A DNA stretch of 64,000 nt from Methylobacterium phyllostachyos (GTDB lineage: Bacteria > Pseudomonadota > Alphaproteobacteria > Rhizobiales > Beijerinckiaceae): contig NZ_FNHS01000011.1 of the NCBI RefSeq assembly GCF_900103445.1, forward strand, positions 186,001-250,000, in the 5' to 3' direction. Below, in pieces: positions 36,397-46,700 of this stretch (the stretch's first letter is position 1; each line of letters starts with the position of its first letter). Under the pieces are notes generated by a model. It was not told the DNA's origin. It was given only the letters and a program-made list of their open reading frames with translations, and made no database searches. The position numbers were made by a program, and so were the translations under genes.

Positions 36397-39300
36397 TCAC
36401 CAGCGGTACGAGAGGCTGGCCTTGATGGCGTGCTCGCGCGTCCGCACCCCGAGCTGGCCGTCATAGCTCAGACCCACCACCGTTCCCCGCGCCACCGCCC
36501 AGTCCAGGCCAGCCGACGCCACCGCTGCGTCCGGGGCCAGCGGCGCGCCCGCCGTCCGGAAGGCCGTGCTGCCCCGGAATGTCACCAGCGCGGCCGGCGC
36601 CACGTCCCCGAACGCCCGCCGGTAGCCGATCAGACCCTGCGCCAGCAGGGGGCCGGCGCCCCCGAACAGATCCGCCACCACCGCCTGTGCCTGAACGCCG
36701 GCCGTGGCCGTCTCGATCAGATCGGTCCGCCCGAACGCCGCCAGCGCCGCCGAGCCCCCCGTCTCGGTGAAGCCGTCCCGACGCATGCGCAATACCGCCC
36801 CGCCCACGAACGGCTCGACATAGCGCTCCGCCCCGCCGATCCGGTAGCCGATCTCGCCGAAGCCCTGCAGCGTGCTGCCGCCAGCGCGGCCGCTGACTGC
36901 CTGCGAGAAGCCCGGGAACAGCACCGTCCGGCGGGTGTCGAGGGCGTCCCTGCCATACAGGGCCCCGAGCCGGACCTGCACGGGTCCGAGCGTTCCGTTG
37001 ATGTAAGCCCCGCCGAAGCTGCCCTCGATCCGACCGGACGACTGGCGGGTGGTCGCGTCGAACTGCGTGACGCTGGTGCCGCCCGCTACGCCGAAGCGCC
37101 AACCGTCGAGGACAGCGCCCAGCCCGTCGCCGAGCACGCCCGGGCCGGTCTCGGCGCCAAGCACGAAGCCGCCGGTCTCCCGGGTGAGACGGGCGGTGTT
37201 GCGGGTGGCATCGCTCGAACCGAACACCCCGAAGGCTTGCCCCCAGACGGCGTAGCGCGGCGCGAGCGGCCGCACCGGCACGAGACCGGTGGCAGGCTCA
37301 TCCGGGGTGAGGGCCGCGTAGCCGGCCGTCAGCGTGGTGCCGGGGGCGAAACGCTGGCCGGCAGCGCCGGTCAGGCCGAGACCACCGGCCGGACCGGCGC
37401 CGAAGCGCAGGTGCTCAAGCAGGCTGCCCTGCGCGGCGACGGCGGTCTGCGCCCGCACGGAGGCGGCCGAGCCCTGGATCTCACCCGATAGGCTGTTGAG
37501 CGCCCGCACGGCGCCGGACGCGGTCTGGTTCAGCAGCGCCGTGGTCACCTGCGCGGCCGGGCTCGACACGACCGTGGTCGTGCCGGTGCCGGTGCTCACC
37601 GCGGTCGTGACCGTGCCTGTGGCCGACACGCTCGTGGTCACGGCGGGCGCGCCGCCGGCCGTGGTCGGCGTGCTGGTGACGGTCGGCCCGGTGCCGTTGA
37701 GGGCACCCGCGATCCTGGCCTGGTTCGGCGACGTGGCCACGCTGGTGAGCGGGGCCGTCTGGGCGAAGCCGAGGGCGATGCCGTGGGTCTCGTAGCTCAG
37801 CGACGGCGTCAGGAAGGCGAGGTTGCTCGTGGTCTGCAGGCTGGTGAACGTGCCGGTGATGCCGCCGGTGGCGGTGAGCAGCGTGTAGCGCAGCGCCGGC
37901 GTGTAGGTGCCCGAACCCGCCAGCACCTGCACGGTGCCGCCCTGGATCGTCACCGGTCCGGTCACGTCGGTGCGGTCGTTGGCGGTGGGCGTGATCCGGA
38001 CCGTGTAGAACGCGCCCGGCGCGAAGGTCAGCGGGCCGTGGATCGCCAGGGTGCCGATGGCCGCGGCGCTGCCCGGTGCCAGCCGGCCGCCGGCCTCGAT
38101 CAGCGGATCGCCGATCTTGCCCGTGCCCGACAGCGTGCCCCCGCGCCGGACCGTCACCTCGGAGGCGCTGAGCACGCCGTCGATCTCCAGCGTGGCGTCC
38201 GCCACGGTGGTCGCGCCCGTGTAGGTGCTGGTCCCGGTCAGGATCTGCCGGCCGCCGGTCAGGCTCAGGCCGCCGGTGCCGGCGATGCTGCCGCTGAAGC
38301 TGCCGCTGGCGTCGGCCAGGGTCAGGGTCTTGCTGCCGAGGGTCACGGTGCCGGCCTCGCCCGCGGCGTCGGCGAGGCCGGCGATCGTGGTGCCGGCGCC
38401 GGCCAGACCCGCAATGTCGAAGCGGGCGCCGGCGGCGAGCGCCACGCCGCTCGCGCCGAGGGACCCGGCCCCGGCCAGCGCCAGGGTGCCGCCCCAGATC
38501 GTGGTGGCGCCCGTGTAGCTGCTGGCGCCGGTGAGGATGGCGGTGCCGGTGCCGATTTTGGACAGGCCGTAGCCGTTGCCGCCGTCGCCGATGGGGCCGG
38601 AGAGGGTCAGGGTGCCGCTGCCGCCGAGCGCGGCGTTGCCGGCCAGCGTGATCGCCCCCGAGACGCCGGCGGTGCCGGTGCCGGTGAGCGCGCCGACGCC
38701 GCCCGCGCCGGTGCCTGCCAGCGTCAGGGTGTTGGCGATGGTGACGCTGTTCACGTCGAGGGTGGCCGCCGCCGCGACCGTCGCCGCTCCGGTGCCGAGC
38801 GCTGCGGCATTGGCCACGCTGAGCGCGCCGGCCGCGATGGTGGTGCCGCCGGAATAGGTGCTGGCGCCGGTCAGCGCCTGGGTGCCGCCGGTCAGGCTCA
38901 GGCTGCCGGTTCCGCTGATCCCACCGCCGAAGCTGCCGCTGGCGCTGGCGATCGTCAAAGTCTTGGCGCCGAGCGCGACGGTGCCGGCCTGGCCCGCGGC
39001 GGTATCCGACAGGCTCGCGATCGTGGTGCCGGCCCCGGCCAGGCCCGCGATGTCGAAGCGCGCGCCGGTGGCGAGCGCGACGCCGCTGGCGGCGCCGAGC
39101 GAGCCGGCCCCGGCCAGTGCCAGGGTGCCGCCCGCGATCGTGGTGCGGCCGGAGTAGGTGCTGGTCCCGGTCAGCGTCTGGGTGCCCGCCGTGAGGGTCA
39201 GGCCGCCGGTGCCGGCGATGCTGCCGCCGAAACTGCCGCTGGCATCGGCCAGGGTCAGGGTCTTGCTGCCGAGGGTGACGGTGCCGGCCTGGCCGGCGGC

Positions 39301-42297
39301 CGTGTCGACGAGGCCGGCGATCGTGGTGCCGGCCCCGGCCAGGCCCGCGATGTCGAAGCGGGCGCCGGTGGCCAGCGCCACGCCGCTGGCGGCGCTGAGC
39401 GAGCCGGCCCCGGCCAGCGCCAGGGTACCGCCGGAGATCGTGGTGGTGCCGGTATAGGTGTTGGCGCCGGTGAGGATGGCGGTGCCGGTGCCAACCTTCG
39501 ACAGCCCGTAGCCATTGCCGCCGTCGCCGATGGTGCCGGAGAGGGTCAGGGTGCCGCTGCCGCCGAGGGCTGCGTTGCCGGCCAGCGTGATCGCCCCCGA
39601 GACGCCGGCGGTGCCGGTACCGGTGAGCGCGCCGACGCCGCCCGCGCCGGTGCCAGCCAGCGTCAGGGCGTTGGCGAGGGTGACGCTGTTCACGTCGAGG
39701 GTTCCACCGGCGGTGACGGTGGCGACGGAGGTGCCGAGCGCCGCGGCGTTGGCCGCGCTGAGTGTACCGGCCGCGATGGTGGTGCCGCCGGTGTAGGTGC
39801 TGGCGCCGGTCAGGGTCAGGGTGCCGGCACCGGCCTTGGTCAGGCCGCCGGTTCCGTCGAGGGTTCCGGCGAAGGTGGTGGAGGTGTTGTCCCCGCCGGC
39901 GGTGAGGCGGGCGGAGACCAGCGCGACGCGGCCCTGCCCGGCGAGGGATCCGATGGTCTCGCCGTCGGCGAGCGCCAGGGTTGCGCCGGCCGCGATGGTG
40001 ACGGCGCTGAGATCGCCGATGGCCTGCCCGCCCTGCGCCAGGAGGGTGCCTTCCGCGAGGGTGGTGGCGCCGGTGTAGGTGTTGGTGCCGGCCAGGGCGA
40101 GGGTTCCGGCGCCGAGCTTGGTCAGGCCCCCGGGTCCGGAAAGCGCCTGGGCGAGGGTGAAGGTGTTGGCGGGATCGGCGATGTCGAGACCGCCGCCGTT
40201 CTGGCCCCAGGTGATCGGGCGGGTCGTGGCGGTGAAGGCGGTTCCGGTGATCTGGAGGGTTCCGCCGTCGAAGGCGAGGGGACCGCCCGCGGCGCCGAGG
40301 TTGGCATCCCGCGCGACCGAGAGGGTGCCGCCCGCGAAGGTGACGCCGCCCGAGAAGGTGTTGGTACCGGAGAGCGTCAGCGTGCCATCCCCGAGCTTGA
40401 TCAAGCTACCCTGGGTGGGGATGTCGGCGAACGCGGCGATCCGCAGGGGCTCGAACCGAGACTCGTTCTGCCAATCGCGGACGATCTGAGCGATGGTGCT
40501 GTCGTAATCGGCGCTCGTCAGCCCCGAGATATAGCTGTTCAGGAGGTTGCCCACATCGGTGCGGGCAGAGGCGTAGGCCGGGTCCGTGAGCGGCCAGACG
40601 CTGTCATATCCGTTGGACCGGATGAACGTCGCCAGGACCTGATTGGCGACGGGATCGTCGTTGGCGGCCTTGATGGCGTTCGTGATCCCGGATTCGCTGC
40701 CGTTGCGCAGGGCGCTGACGACGCCGTCGAGCGCGGTTCGGCTGGCCGGGAGGCCGGCCGTCAGGACCGGCGTCTGAAGGCGTGAATCGAGGGTGGCCTT
40801 GCGGGTCGCCCAGGTGGCCGCCTCGGCGTCGTTCTCCTGTTTGCGCTGGATCAGCGCGTCCTCGGAGATATCGTTGGACCACGTGTCCTTCACGCCCGCG
40901 GGGAGGTTCGCGGCGACGGATCCCAGGAACTGGCCGGGCCCCCGCATGGCCTTGTCGAGGTCGATCAAGCCCCAGCCCCAGACCGCATTGGGTGCATTGG
41001 GATTGGCGTCGGGCACGCCATCGACGGCATCGCGGTGATAGGCGGTGGTGAGCAGGACGTCGCGGGCCTGCGTGTTGGTCATGTACGGATAGCGCTGCAT
41101 GATGACCGCCAGCGCGCCGGTGGCGTGCGGCGCCGCCATCGAGGTCCCGCCGACCGTGGTGTAGCCGGTCTGATGGTTCGGATCGATGCCCCATTCATTG
41201 GCGTTCCAGACGGCGCTTCGCGTGTACGTCGGCACCGTACTGTTGATGTCCTCGCCCGGGGCAACGACATACCAATACTTGGCGACGCCGGCGCGGTTCG
41301 AGAATCCGGCGAGGATGACATCGTCCGGGTCCGTGCTTTTGTTGATGCCTCGATCGGCCGCGCCGACCGCGAGCCAGTTCTTCTCGATTTCGGGCCTGAA
41401 ATACGGCAGGGACGAGCGGACATTTGGATTGTCCCAGCCGGTGTTTCCCGCAGCGAAGACCTGGATGATGCCGTACTGCTTGGCGACATCGGACAAGGCA
41501 TCGACATAGCCGAGCTGGCCGTCGAATTTCGTGTAGGCTTGGCGTAAGCCTGGGATGGTGTTGTAATTGTCCGTGGGCGGCGGGCTGCCCCAGGACGAGT
41601 TGATCGCTCGGGCACCCGCGGCCGCGAGACTGCCATAGGCGTTCTTGAAGTACGCGTAGTCGGCGTTCGCCCCGTAGTTGCCTTCATCCGTCGTGTGCGT
41701 GTTCGCCACGTAGACCGAGGCGTCGAACGCCACGCCGTGCATGCCGACGCCGTTGCGGGACGCCGCGATCGACCCGGTCACGTGGGTGCCGTGCGGATCG
41801 TTGACGGCGGGATCGTAGGTACCGGGGACGGTGTAGGGTTCGCCCTTGTCGAAGAAACTCAGTTGCGGCGACCGGTCGTCCGGCGCCCCCGACCCGTTCA
41901 TGAAGTAATAGCCGTCCGATCCGAAGGTGCCGGTGATCGTGAGGGGCTTCACGCGGCCGTCGGCGAATTCCGGGTGGGCGATGTAGATGCCCGAATCGAC
42001 CACGCCAACCGTGACGCCCAAACCCGTGTAGCCGGCCGCATAGGCATCGGCGGCGCGCATCGCGTCCAGGCCCCAGTCGGCCCGATATTCCGGGGTGCGC
42101 CACGATTCCGGATCCGTGCTGACGGCACTTTGCGCCAGGGCGGGGTTGGGACCGGACCAACCCAAAACCGCGAGGCCCAGGCTCGCACGCCAAGAGATCG
42201 AGAGAACCGAATCCCGAAGACGTCTCTTTTCCGAGACGAACAATGGAGATTCAGTGTCTTTGCACATTTGATCCGCCCACGATCCAAAATTTCGCAT
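36397..42297 (-). CDS. Autotransporter subtilisin-type serine protease
   Basis: 1966 residues. The long N-terminus has a hydrophobic signal at about 38-55 ('ASLGLAVLGWSGPNPALA'). The peptidase S8 domain (about 75-460) has an intact triad: Asp101 in 'GVVDSGI', His172 in 'HGTHVTGS' and Ser386 in 'GGTSMAAPHATG', with Asn285 as oxyanion residue. After a helical linker, autotransporter beta-strand repeats (from about 630) form a beta-helix stalk. The last 270 residues are the autotransporter beta-barrel, starting near 'YAVWGQAFGVFG' and ending '..SLSYRW'. Expected to be displayed or released at the cell surface. The start may instead be Met11. The repeat DNA is partly shared with the divergent neighbour. 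Confidence 0.93.
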   Translation of the reverse strand: MRNFGSWADQMCKDTESPLFVSEKRRLRDSVLSISWRASLGLAVLGWSGPNPALAQSAVSTDPESWRTPEYRADWGLDAMRAADAYAAGYTGLGVTVGVVDSGIYIAHPEFADGRVKPLTITGTFGSDGYYFMNGSGAPDDRSPQLSFFDKGEPYTVPGTYDPAVNDPHGTHVTGSIAASRNGVGMHGVAFDASVYVANTHTTDEGNYGANADYAYFKNAYGSLAAAGARAINSSWGSPPPTDNYNTIPGLRQAYTKFDGQLGYVDALSDVAKQYGIIQVFAAGNTGWDNPNVRSSLPYFRPEIEKNWLAVGAADRGINKSTDPDDVILAGFSNRAGVAKYWYVVAPGEDINSTVPTYTRSAVWNANEWGIDPNHQTGYTTVGGTSMAAPHATGALAVIMQRYPYMTNTQARDVLLTTAYHRDAVDGVPDANPNAPNAVWGWGLIDLDKAMRGPGQFLGSVAANLPAGVKDTWSNDISEDALIQRKQENDAEAATWATRKATLDSRLQTPVLTAGLPASRTALDGVVSALRNGSESGITNAIKAANDDPVANQVLATFIRSNGYDSVWPLTDPAYASARTDVGNLLNSYISGLTSADYDSTIAQIVRDWQNESRFEPLRIAAFADIPTQGSLIKLGDGTLTLSGTNTFSGGVTFAGGTLSVARDANLGAAGGPLAFDGGTLQITGTAFTATTRPITWGQNGGGLDIADPANTFTLAQALSGPGGLTKLGAGTLALAGTNTYTGATTLAEGTLLAQGGQAIGDLSAVTIAAGATLALADGETIGSLAGQGRVALVSARLTAGGDNTSTTFAGTLDGTGGLTKAGAGTLTLTGASTYTGGTTIAAGTLSAANAAALGTSVATVTAGGTLDVNSVTLANALTLAGTGAGGVGALTGTGTAGVSGAITLAGNAALGGSGTLTLSGTIGDGGNGYGLSKVGTGTAILTGANTYTGTTTISGGTLALAGAGSLSAASGVALATGARFDIAGLAGAGTTIAGLVDTAAGQAGTVTLGSKTLTLADASGSFGGSIAGTGGLTLTAGTQTLTGTSTYSGRTTIAGGTLALAGAGSLGAASGVALATGARFDIAGLAGAGTTIASLSDTAAGQAGTVALGAKTLTIASASGSFGGGISGTGSLSLTGGTQALTGASTYSGGTTIAAGALSVANAAALGTGAATVAAAATLDVNSVTIANTLTLAGTGAGGVGALTGTGTAGVSGAITLAGNAALGGSGTLTLSGPIGDGGNGYGLSKIGTGTAILTGASSYTGATTIWGGTLALAGAGSLGASGVALAAGARFDIAGLAGAGTTIAGLADAAGEAGTVTLGSKTLTLADASGSFSGSIAGTGGLSLTGGRQILTGTSTYTGATTVADATLEIDGVLSASEVTVRRGGTLSGTGKIGDPLIEAGGRLAPGSAAAIGTLAIHGPLTFAPGAFYTVRITPTANDRTDVTGPVTIQGGTVQVLAGSGTYTPALRYTLLTATGGITGTFTSLQTTSNLAFLTPSLSYETHGIALGFAQTAPLTSVATSPNQARIAGALNGTGPTVTSTPTTAGGAPAVTTSVSATGTVTTAVSTGTGTTTVVSSPAAQVTTALLNQTASGAVRALNSLSGEIQGSAASVRAQTAVAAQGSLLEHLRFGAGPAGGLGLTGAAGQRFAPGTTLTAGYAALTPDEPATGLVPVRPLAPRYAVWGQAFGVFGSSDATRNTARLTRETGGFVLGAETGPGVLGDGLGAVLDGWRFGVAGGTSVTQFDATTRQSSGRIEGSFGGAYINGTLGPVQVRLGALYGRDALDTRRTVLFPGFSQAVSGRAGGSTLQGFGEIGYRIGGAERYVEPFVGGAVLRMRRDGFTETGGSAALAAFGRTDLIETATAGVQAQAVVADLFGGAGPLLAQGLIGYRRAFGDVAPAALVTFRGSTAFRTAGAPLAPDAAVASAGLDWAVARGTVVGLSYDGQLGVRTREHAIKASLSYRW
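38220..39840 (-). repeat. 939-bp higher-order repeat in the protease stalk
   Basis: The block around 38531-38763 recurs almost unchanged at 39470-39703, exactly 939 bases (313 codons) away. It encodes 'TLAGTGAGGVGALTGTGTAG' and 'LGGSGTLTLSG' in both copies. Each period contains about three beta-strand repeat blocks. Frame is preserved, so copy number could change by recombination without breaking the gene. Confidence 0.75.
39757..40405 (-). repeat. Left arm of a 649-bp inverted repeat (autotransporter stalk)
   Basis: The reverse complement of this segment aligns without gaps to 46526-47174 at about 96% identity by direct reading (roughly 25 differences). Both arms encode the same stalk segment, starting 'LIKLGDGTLTLSGTNTFSGG', in the same frame of their respective proteins. 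Confidence 0.9.
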
Positions 42298-43724
42298 TAA
42301 GGCAAGATTTTTCGCCGGTCTTTGAATTCCATCCGGCCTTCGTCTTAGCCATATGCTCGGATCGGATCTAAATGTAGCTTTGTGTTTAGCGCAACTGACA
42401 AAACAATATTTTGGATATGCCTACTTATACTTGGAAGAAACAGGAATTCTCCGGCGACCACCGTGTTGGTCGGGCGCCGGCTAACCAATTACATCAACCG
42501 TTTTCCATATTGGCACAAAACTTGCTCCCCGGCTGAAATCCGGTGGGCGCATCAACCGACAGGCGTGCGCCATTTTCGCAACACTCTCACGGCCCGCCTA
42601 TGTGGGGTCGACCCACTTCACGCCGCGCGGATCGCTTGAACGCACCCTCAGCGAGCGGAAACCCTCGATCCAGGTCGGAAACTGCGTTCGCGGCACGGGG
42701 CGGCCAGCCGAGGCCCAGACATTAGGCAATCGCCGCCGCGATGGGCGGCGGTTCGGTGCACCGAGGGCGCCCCCATCGGGGCCGCAAACCGACCCTGGGC
42801 GGCGATACCTCGTGCACGCGGTCGCAGGTTGATCGAAAGCAAGCCGAAGCCAGCGGCCACCGTCGAAGGCTCGCTGGGGCCCGTCCCGCCTGACGAGGCC
42901 CGCGTTCCAGTGCTGGATGTGAGCGCTCACGACTGTTGAGAGCGCCCGGCCGACCCACAACACGAACTTCGCCGGCGGTTTCGCCCCCCCCTGCCCTCTC
43001 ACGGAAGAAGAGGGCGCTGGCCCCGGCCTGTGACTATCGAGCCACATGTCCGGCTAAACGGTCGTGGTCGGCGCGATTTGCGCTCCATTCGGACCGGCGC
43101 CTCTGAGTTGCCGCAAGCAATTATTGTGCCAGAACTTTGGAATGCCAAGATCCGCCGCAATCGGTCGCCAGCAAAGTTCTTGAATGAATAATTACAAACG
43201 GTTCAATACGATCAATTTTCAATGATATACAGCACACGTTGATGCCGCTTGATCGATTGCGGAGTTATTTTTTAATCTCGTTGGCATGAACGGCGCAGAC
43301 TTTGTCCCATATCCTCCTTGTTGTGACTTGGGTAACCAGCGTGCTTGCCTAGCCTTCGCGGAGCCGGTCTCGGCGATCGCCGAGAAATTCTCGGTGACGA
43401 CAGGCTTGAGCGGAGAAGCCAAGTGACCGGCGGTGATCCGATTCATCGCCTGGCGTTCGCGCACCGGACGCCCGATCGCGATTTCCGCTCTGCCCACAGG
43501 CAGAGCTTGGTCCCGTTCCAGCCATCCGCCTCGTCCCCGTCCGCGGGGCCGATCGCGGCCATGGCGGCACCCCTCTCGCGGCCGCTCCCGCCGGCCCCCT
43601 GCGCCAATCGGCGCACGGCGCCCACCACCGAGGGCAGCGGCCCCCGCGAGTCCGTCCGCGGCTCGCAGGGCGCGCCCTGACCCATCGAACACGCTCATCA
43701 GAATCACAGCTCCGGAGATCGACC
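42298..43724. promoter_or_regulatory. 1.4 kb intergenic region between divergent autotransporters
   Basis: No supported gene. AT-rich stretches lie next to both start codons (42300-42530 and 43090-43330), suiting divergent promoters, while the centre (42600-43060) is GC-rich with open frames on both strands that lack family features. It lies inside the segment flanked by the inverted repeat. Confidence 0.45.
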
Positions 43725-46700
43725 ATGTTCCTTGGCCTGCCCGCATCACGGGGGCGTCTGCGCGTTTCCGGAACCCTCCTGGGCGCCCTCTGGATGACCG
43801 CGCCGGCCGCCGCGCAGGCGACCGATCCCCAGGACCAGCTCGCCCTGCGTGACGTCGTCCGCGCGGCCTATATCCGCGCCGGCCAGATCAAGACCGACGC
43901 AGAGATCGACGCCTTATCGGTCTCCGCCCGGCCGCTCGTGACCTTCGATCCGCGCGCCGCGACGGAAGCCGACATCGTCGGTCTCGTGGGGCGGCTCGGG
44001 CTCACGGATGCCTCGGTGCCGAAGCCGCCAGCCCCCGTCTCCCTGACGCGAACCCTCTCGACCGATCCGCTGCCCGATTACGGCGGCGTCGACCTGACCG
44101 GGCGAACGGCCGTGGACCTCGCCGGCATGCTGCAACGGGGCGAGACGACCTCGCGCGAGATCGTGTTGCAGTACATGTACAAGATCCAGCAACTCGACCA
44201 TGCGGGCCCGGCCCTGCGCTCCGTCGAGCAGATCAATCCGGATATCCTGACGCTCGCCGATCAGGCGGACGCGCAGCGGCTGGAGGCGCAGCGCGAGGGC
44301 CGGACGCTGCCGCCGCTGTTCGGCGTGCCGGTCCTGCTCAAGATGAACATCGGCACCGCCGACGATCTGCGCACCACCGCGGGCTCGGCTGCCCTCATCG
44401 GATCCCGTCCGGCGACCGAGGCGACCCTGGTGACCGGGATGCGGGAGCAGGGCCTGCTCATCATGGGCAGGGCCAATATGGGCCAGTGGGCCGGCCTATC
44501 GAGCAACAATCGCAGCGACACGGGCGGCCAGACGATCAGCCCGGTCGATCCGTCGATCGCGGTGGCCGGATCCAGCAGCGGGCCGAGCATCGCGGCCGCC
44601 ATGCGCTTCGCGCCACTCACCGTCGGATCGCAAACCTCCGACTCGATTATCTATCCCGCGCAGCAGCAGGGGCTCTACGCCCTCAAGCCGACGGCGGGCC
44701 TGATCAGCACGACCGGCATCGCACCCTATTCCCAACAGATCGATACCGCCGGCCCGATGGGCAACAGCGTCCATGACCTCGCCCTCGCCCTCAACGGGAT
44801 GGTCAAGCTCGATACGATCGACACGCGCAGCAAGGACTTCGTCCGGCCCGCCGACTACAATGCCGGCCTGACCGGCGACCTGACCGGCCTGAAGGTCGGC
44901 ATCTACAGCGCGACGCCCACCGAGGATCCTCAACGGCCGGCGCAATTCAATTCCGTCGTCGGCGGAATGCTGACGGCCGCGAACGCCGCCGTGGTGTCGC
45001 TCGATCGTGCCGGGGTCGACGCGGCGGTCAAGACGGCGGTCCTGGCGATGTCGGACGACGATTTCGCCCAGTTCGTGAAGTTCGTCGATGCGTCCGTTGC
45101 GATCCCGGCCGATCCGGCCGGCCGAGCCGCGTTCCTGAACGATATCCGGCAAAACTTCACCGACGGCGCCAGGTGGGTCGAGGCCGCGACCAACGGGGCC
45201 GTACAATTCTACTTCTACGATGCGTACGTTTCGATCTCGGGCTATCTGGCCGCGCGCGTCTCGTCGCCCGACGATTACAAGAGTGCCTTCGTCCGGCTGC
45301 TGGGAGACAAGTTCTCGCGGCTGAACGTGGACCCGAAGGTTTACGCCCGCACGATCGACGATCTCGTGGCCTTCGCCCAGAAGAACCCCGGCCTCAGTGG
45401 CGATGCAGCCCTGGCTGGTCTGGCGGCGCAGAAGATCGGCCCCTCCTACGCCACCATCGACGAGTTCAATCGCGCCTACGCGAACTGGATCCGGATCTCG
45501 ACGGCGCTGATGTCGAATGTCCGCAATGCCCTCGGGGTCGATGCCGTGATCGGCTTCCTCGGCACGGACGACGACACCAACGACGGCCTCGGCATCTTCA
45601 CCTTCTCGACGGAACAGACATCCACCTCGCCCCAGCTCAACGTGCCCTTTCAGGTGGATGGGACGCCGGCGAACATCCTCATCGACGCCAATCCCTATCA
45701 GGAGCAGACGCTGCTGAGGATCGGACAAGCCCTCCAGCAGCAACTGAACTCCGACGCGTTCCGGCAATATCAGGCCGTGGCGCCCAATCCCCCCGCGACC
45801 GGCTATGGCGACGACCAGCCGGACGATAACGGGCCGCTCCTGCCGCTCGTCCTCAAGAACCTCGACGACCATGGCCGCGCCACCAGGGCCCATCTGCTGA
45901 CGACCGAGATGGCGCCGCTGGTGCTCGACGTCGGCGGCGCGACCATGGTGCCGCACTTCGACGGGCGCATCTCCGGCAATGGCGGCTTGATCAAGGACGG
46001 GACCGGCATCCAGCTCCTGACCGGGACGAGCGACTTCACCGGCGGCGTCTTCGTCTGGCAGGGCGGGCTTGCCGTCGACAAGACCGAGGCGCTCGGCGAT
46101 TCCAGCAACACCGTGACGCTGGAGAACAAGAGCGCGCTGATCGCCACCCGGAGCTTCGCGCTCGGGCGGCCCGTCATCCTGAACGACGGCGGGACCCTCG
46201 GGGCGCTCGCCGGTGCGACGCTCACGGAGGATGCGGTCGTGTCCGGCAATGGCGGCCTGTCCAAGACAGGCCAGGGTCGATTGATCCTGCAGGCCGACAA
46301 TACCTATACCGGCGGCACGCAGATCCTGGCGGGCACCGTTTCGGTGTCGCGCGAGGCGAATCTCGGCCAAGCCTACGGCGCTGTCACGATCGGCGACGGG
46401 GCCGCCCTGGAGGCGACGGCGAGCTTCACGTCCACGCGTCCCTTCACCTTGGAAGGGGCCTCGGGTCTGGCCGTCGATCCGGCTCAGACCCTGACGGTGT
46501 CGAACACCGTGTCCGGTCCGGGGACCTTGATCAAGCTCGGGGATGGCACGCTGACGCTCTCCGGTACCAACACCTTCTCGGGCGGCGTCACCTTCGCGGG
46601 CGGCACCCTCTCGGTCGCGCGGGATGCCAACCTCGGCGCCGCCGCCAGCCCCCTCACCTTCGACGGCGGAACCCTCCAGATCACCGGAACCGCCTTCACC

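Noticed and set aside
36062..36400. 112-codon leftward frame beyond the protease autotransporter
   Set aside because: It overlaps the candidate terminator, lacks a domain and has a biased Arg/Pro/Ser composition.
37783..40785. 1000-codon open frame opposite the protease autotransporter stalk
   Set aside because: It is the antisense shadow of GC-rich Gly/Ala/Thr repeat codons; its protein is low-complexity Gly/Arg/Ala and has no signal or domain.
42598..43047. 150-codon leftward frame in the autotransporter intergenic region
   Set aside because: Composition rich in Arg/Pro/Ser with no domain; typical of non-coding high-GC DNA.
43219..43446. 75-codon leftward frame beginning MNRITAGH
   Set aside because: Weak start signal and no family; could be real, but nothing in the sequence distinguishes it from chance.
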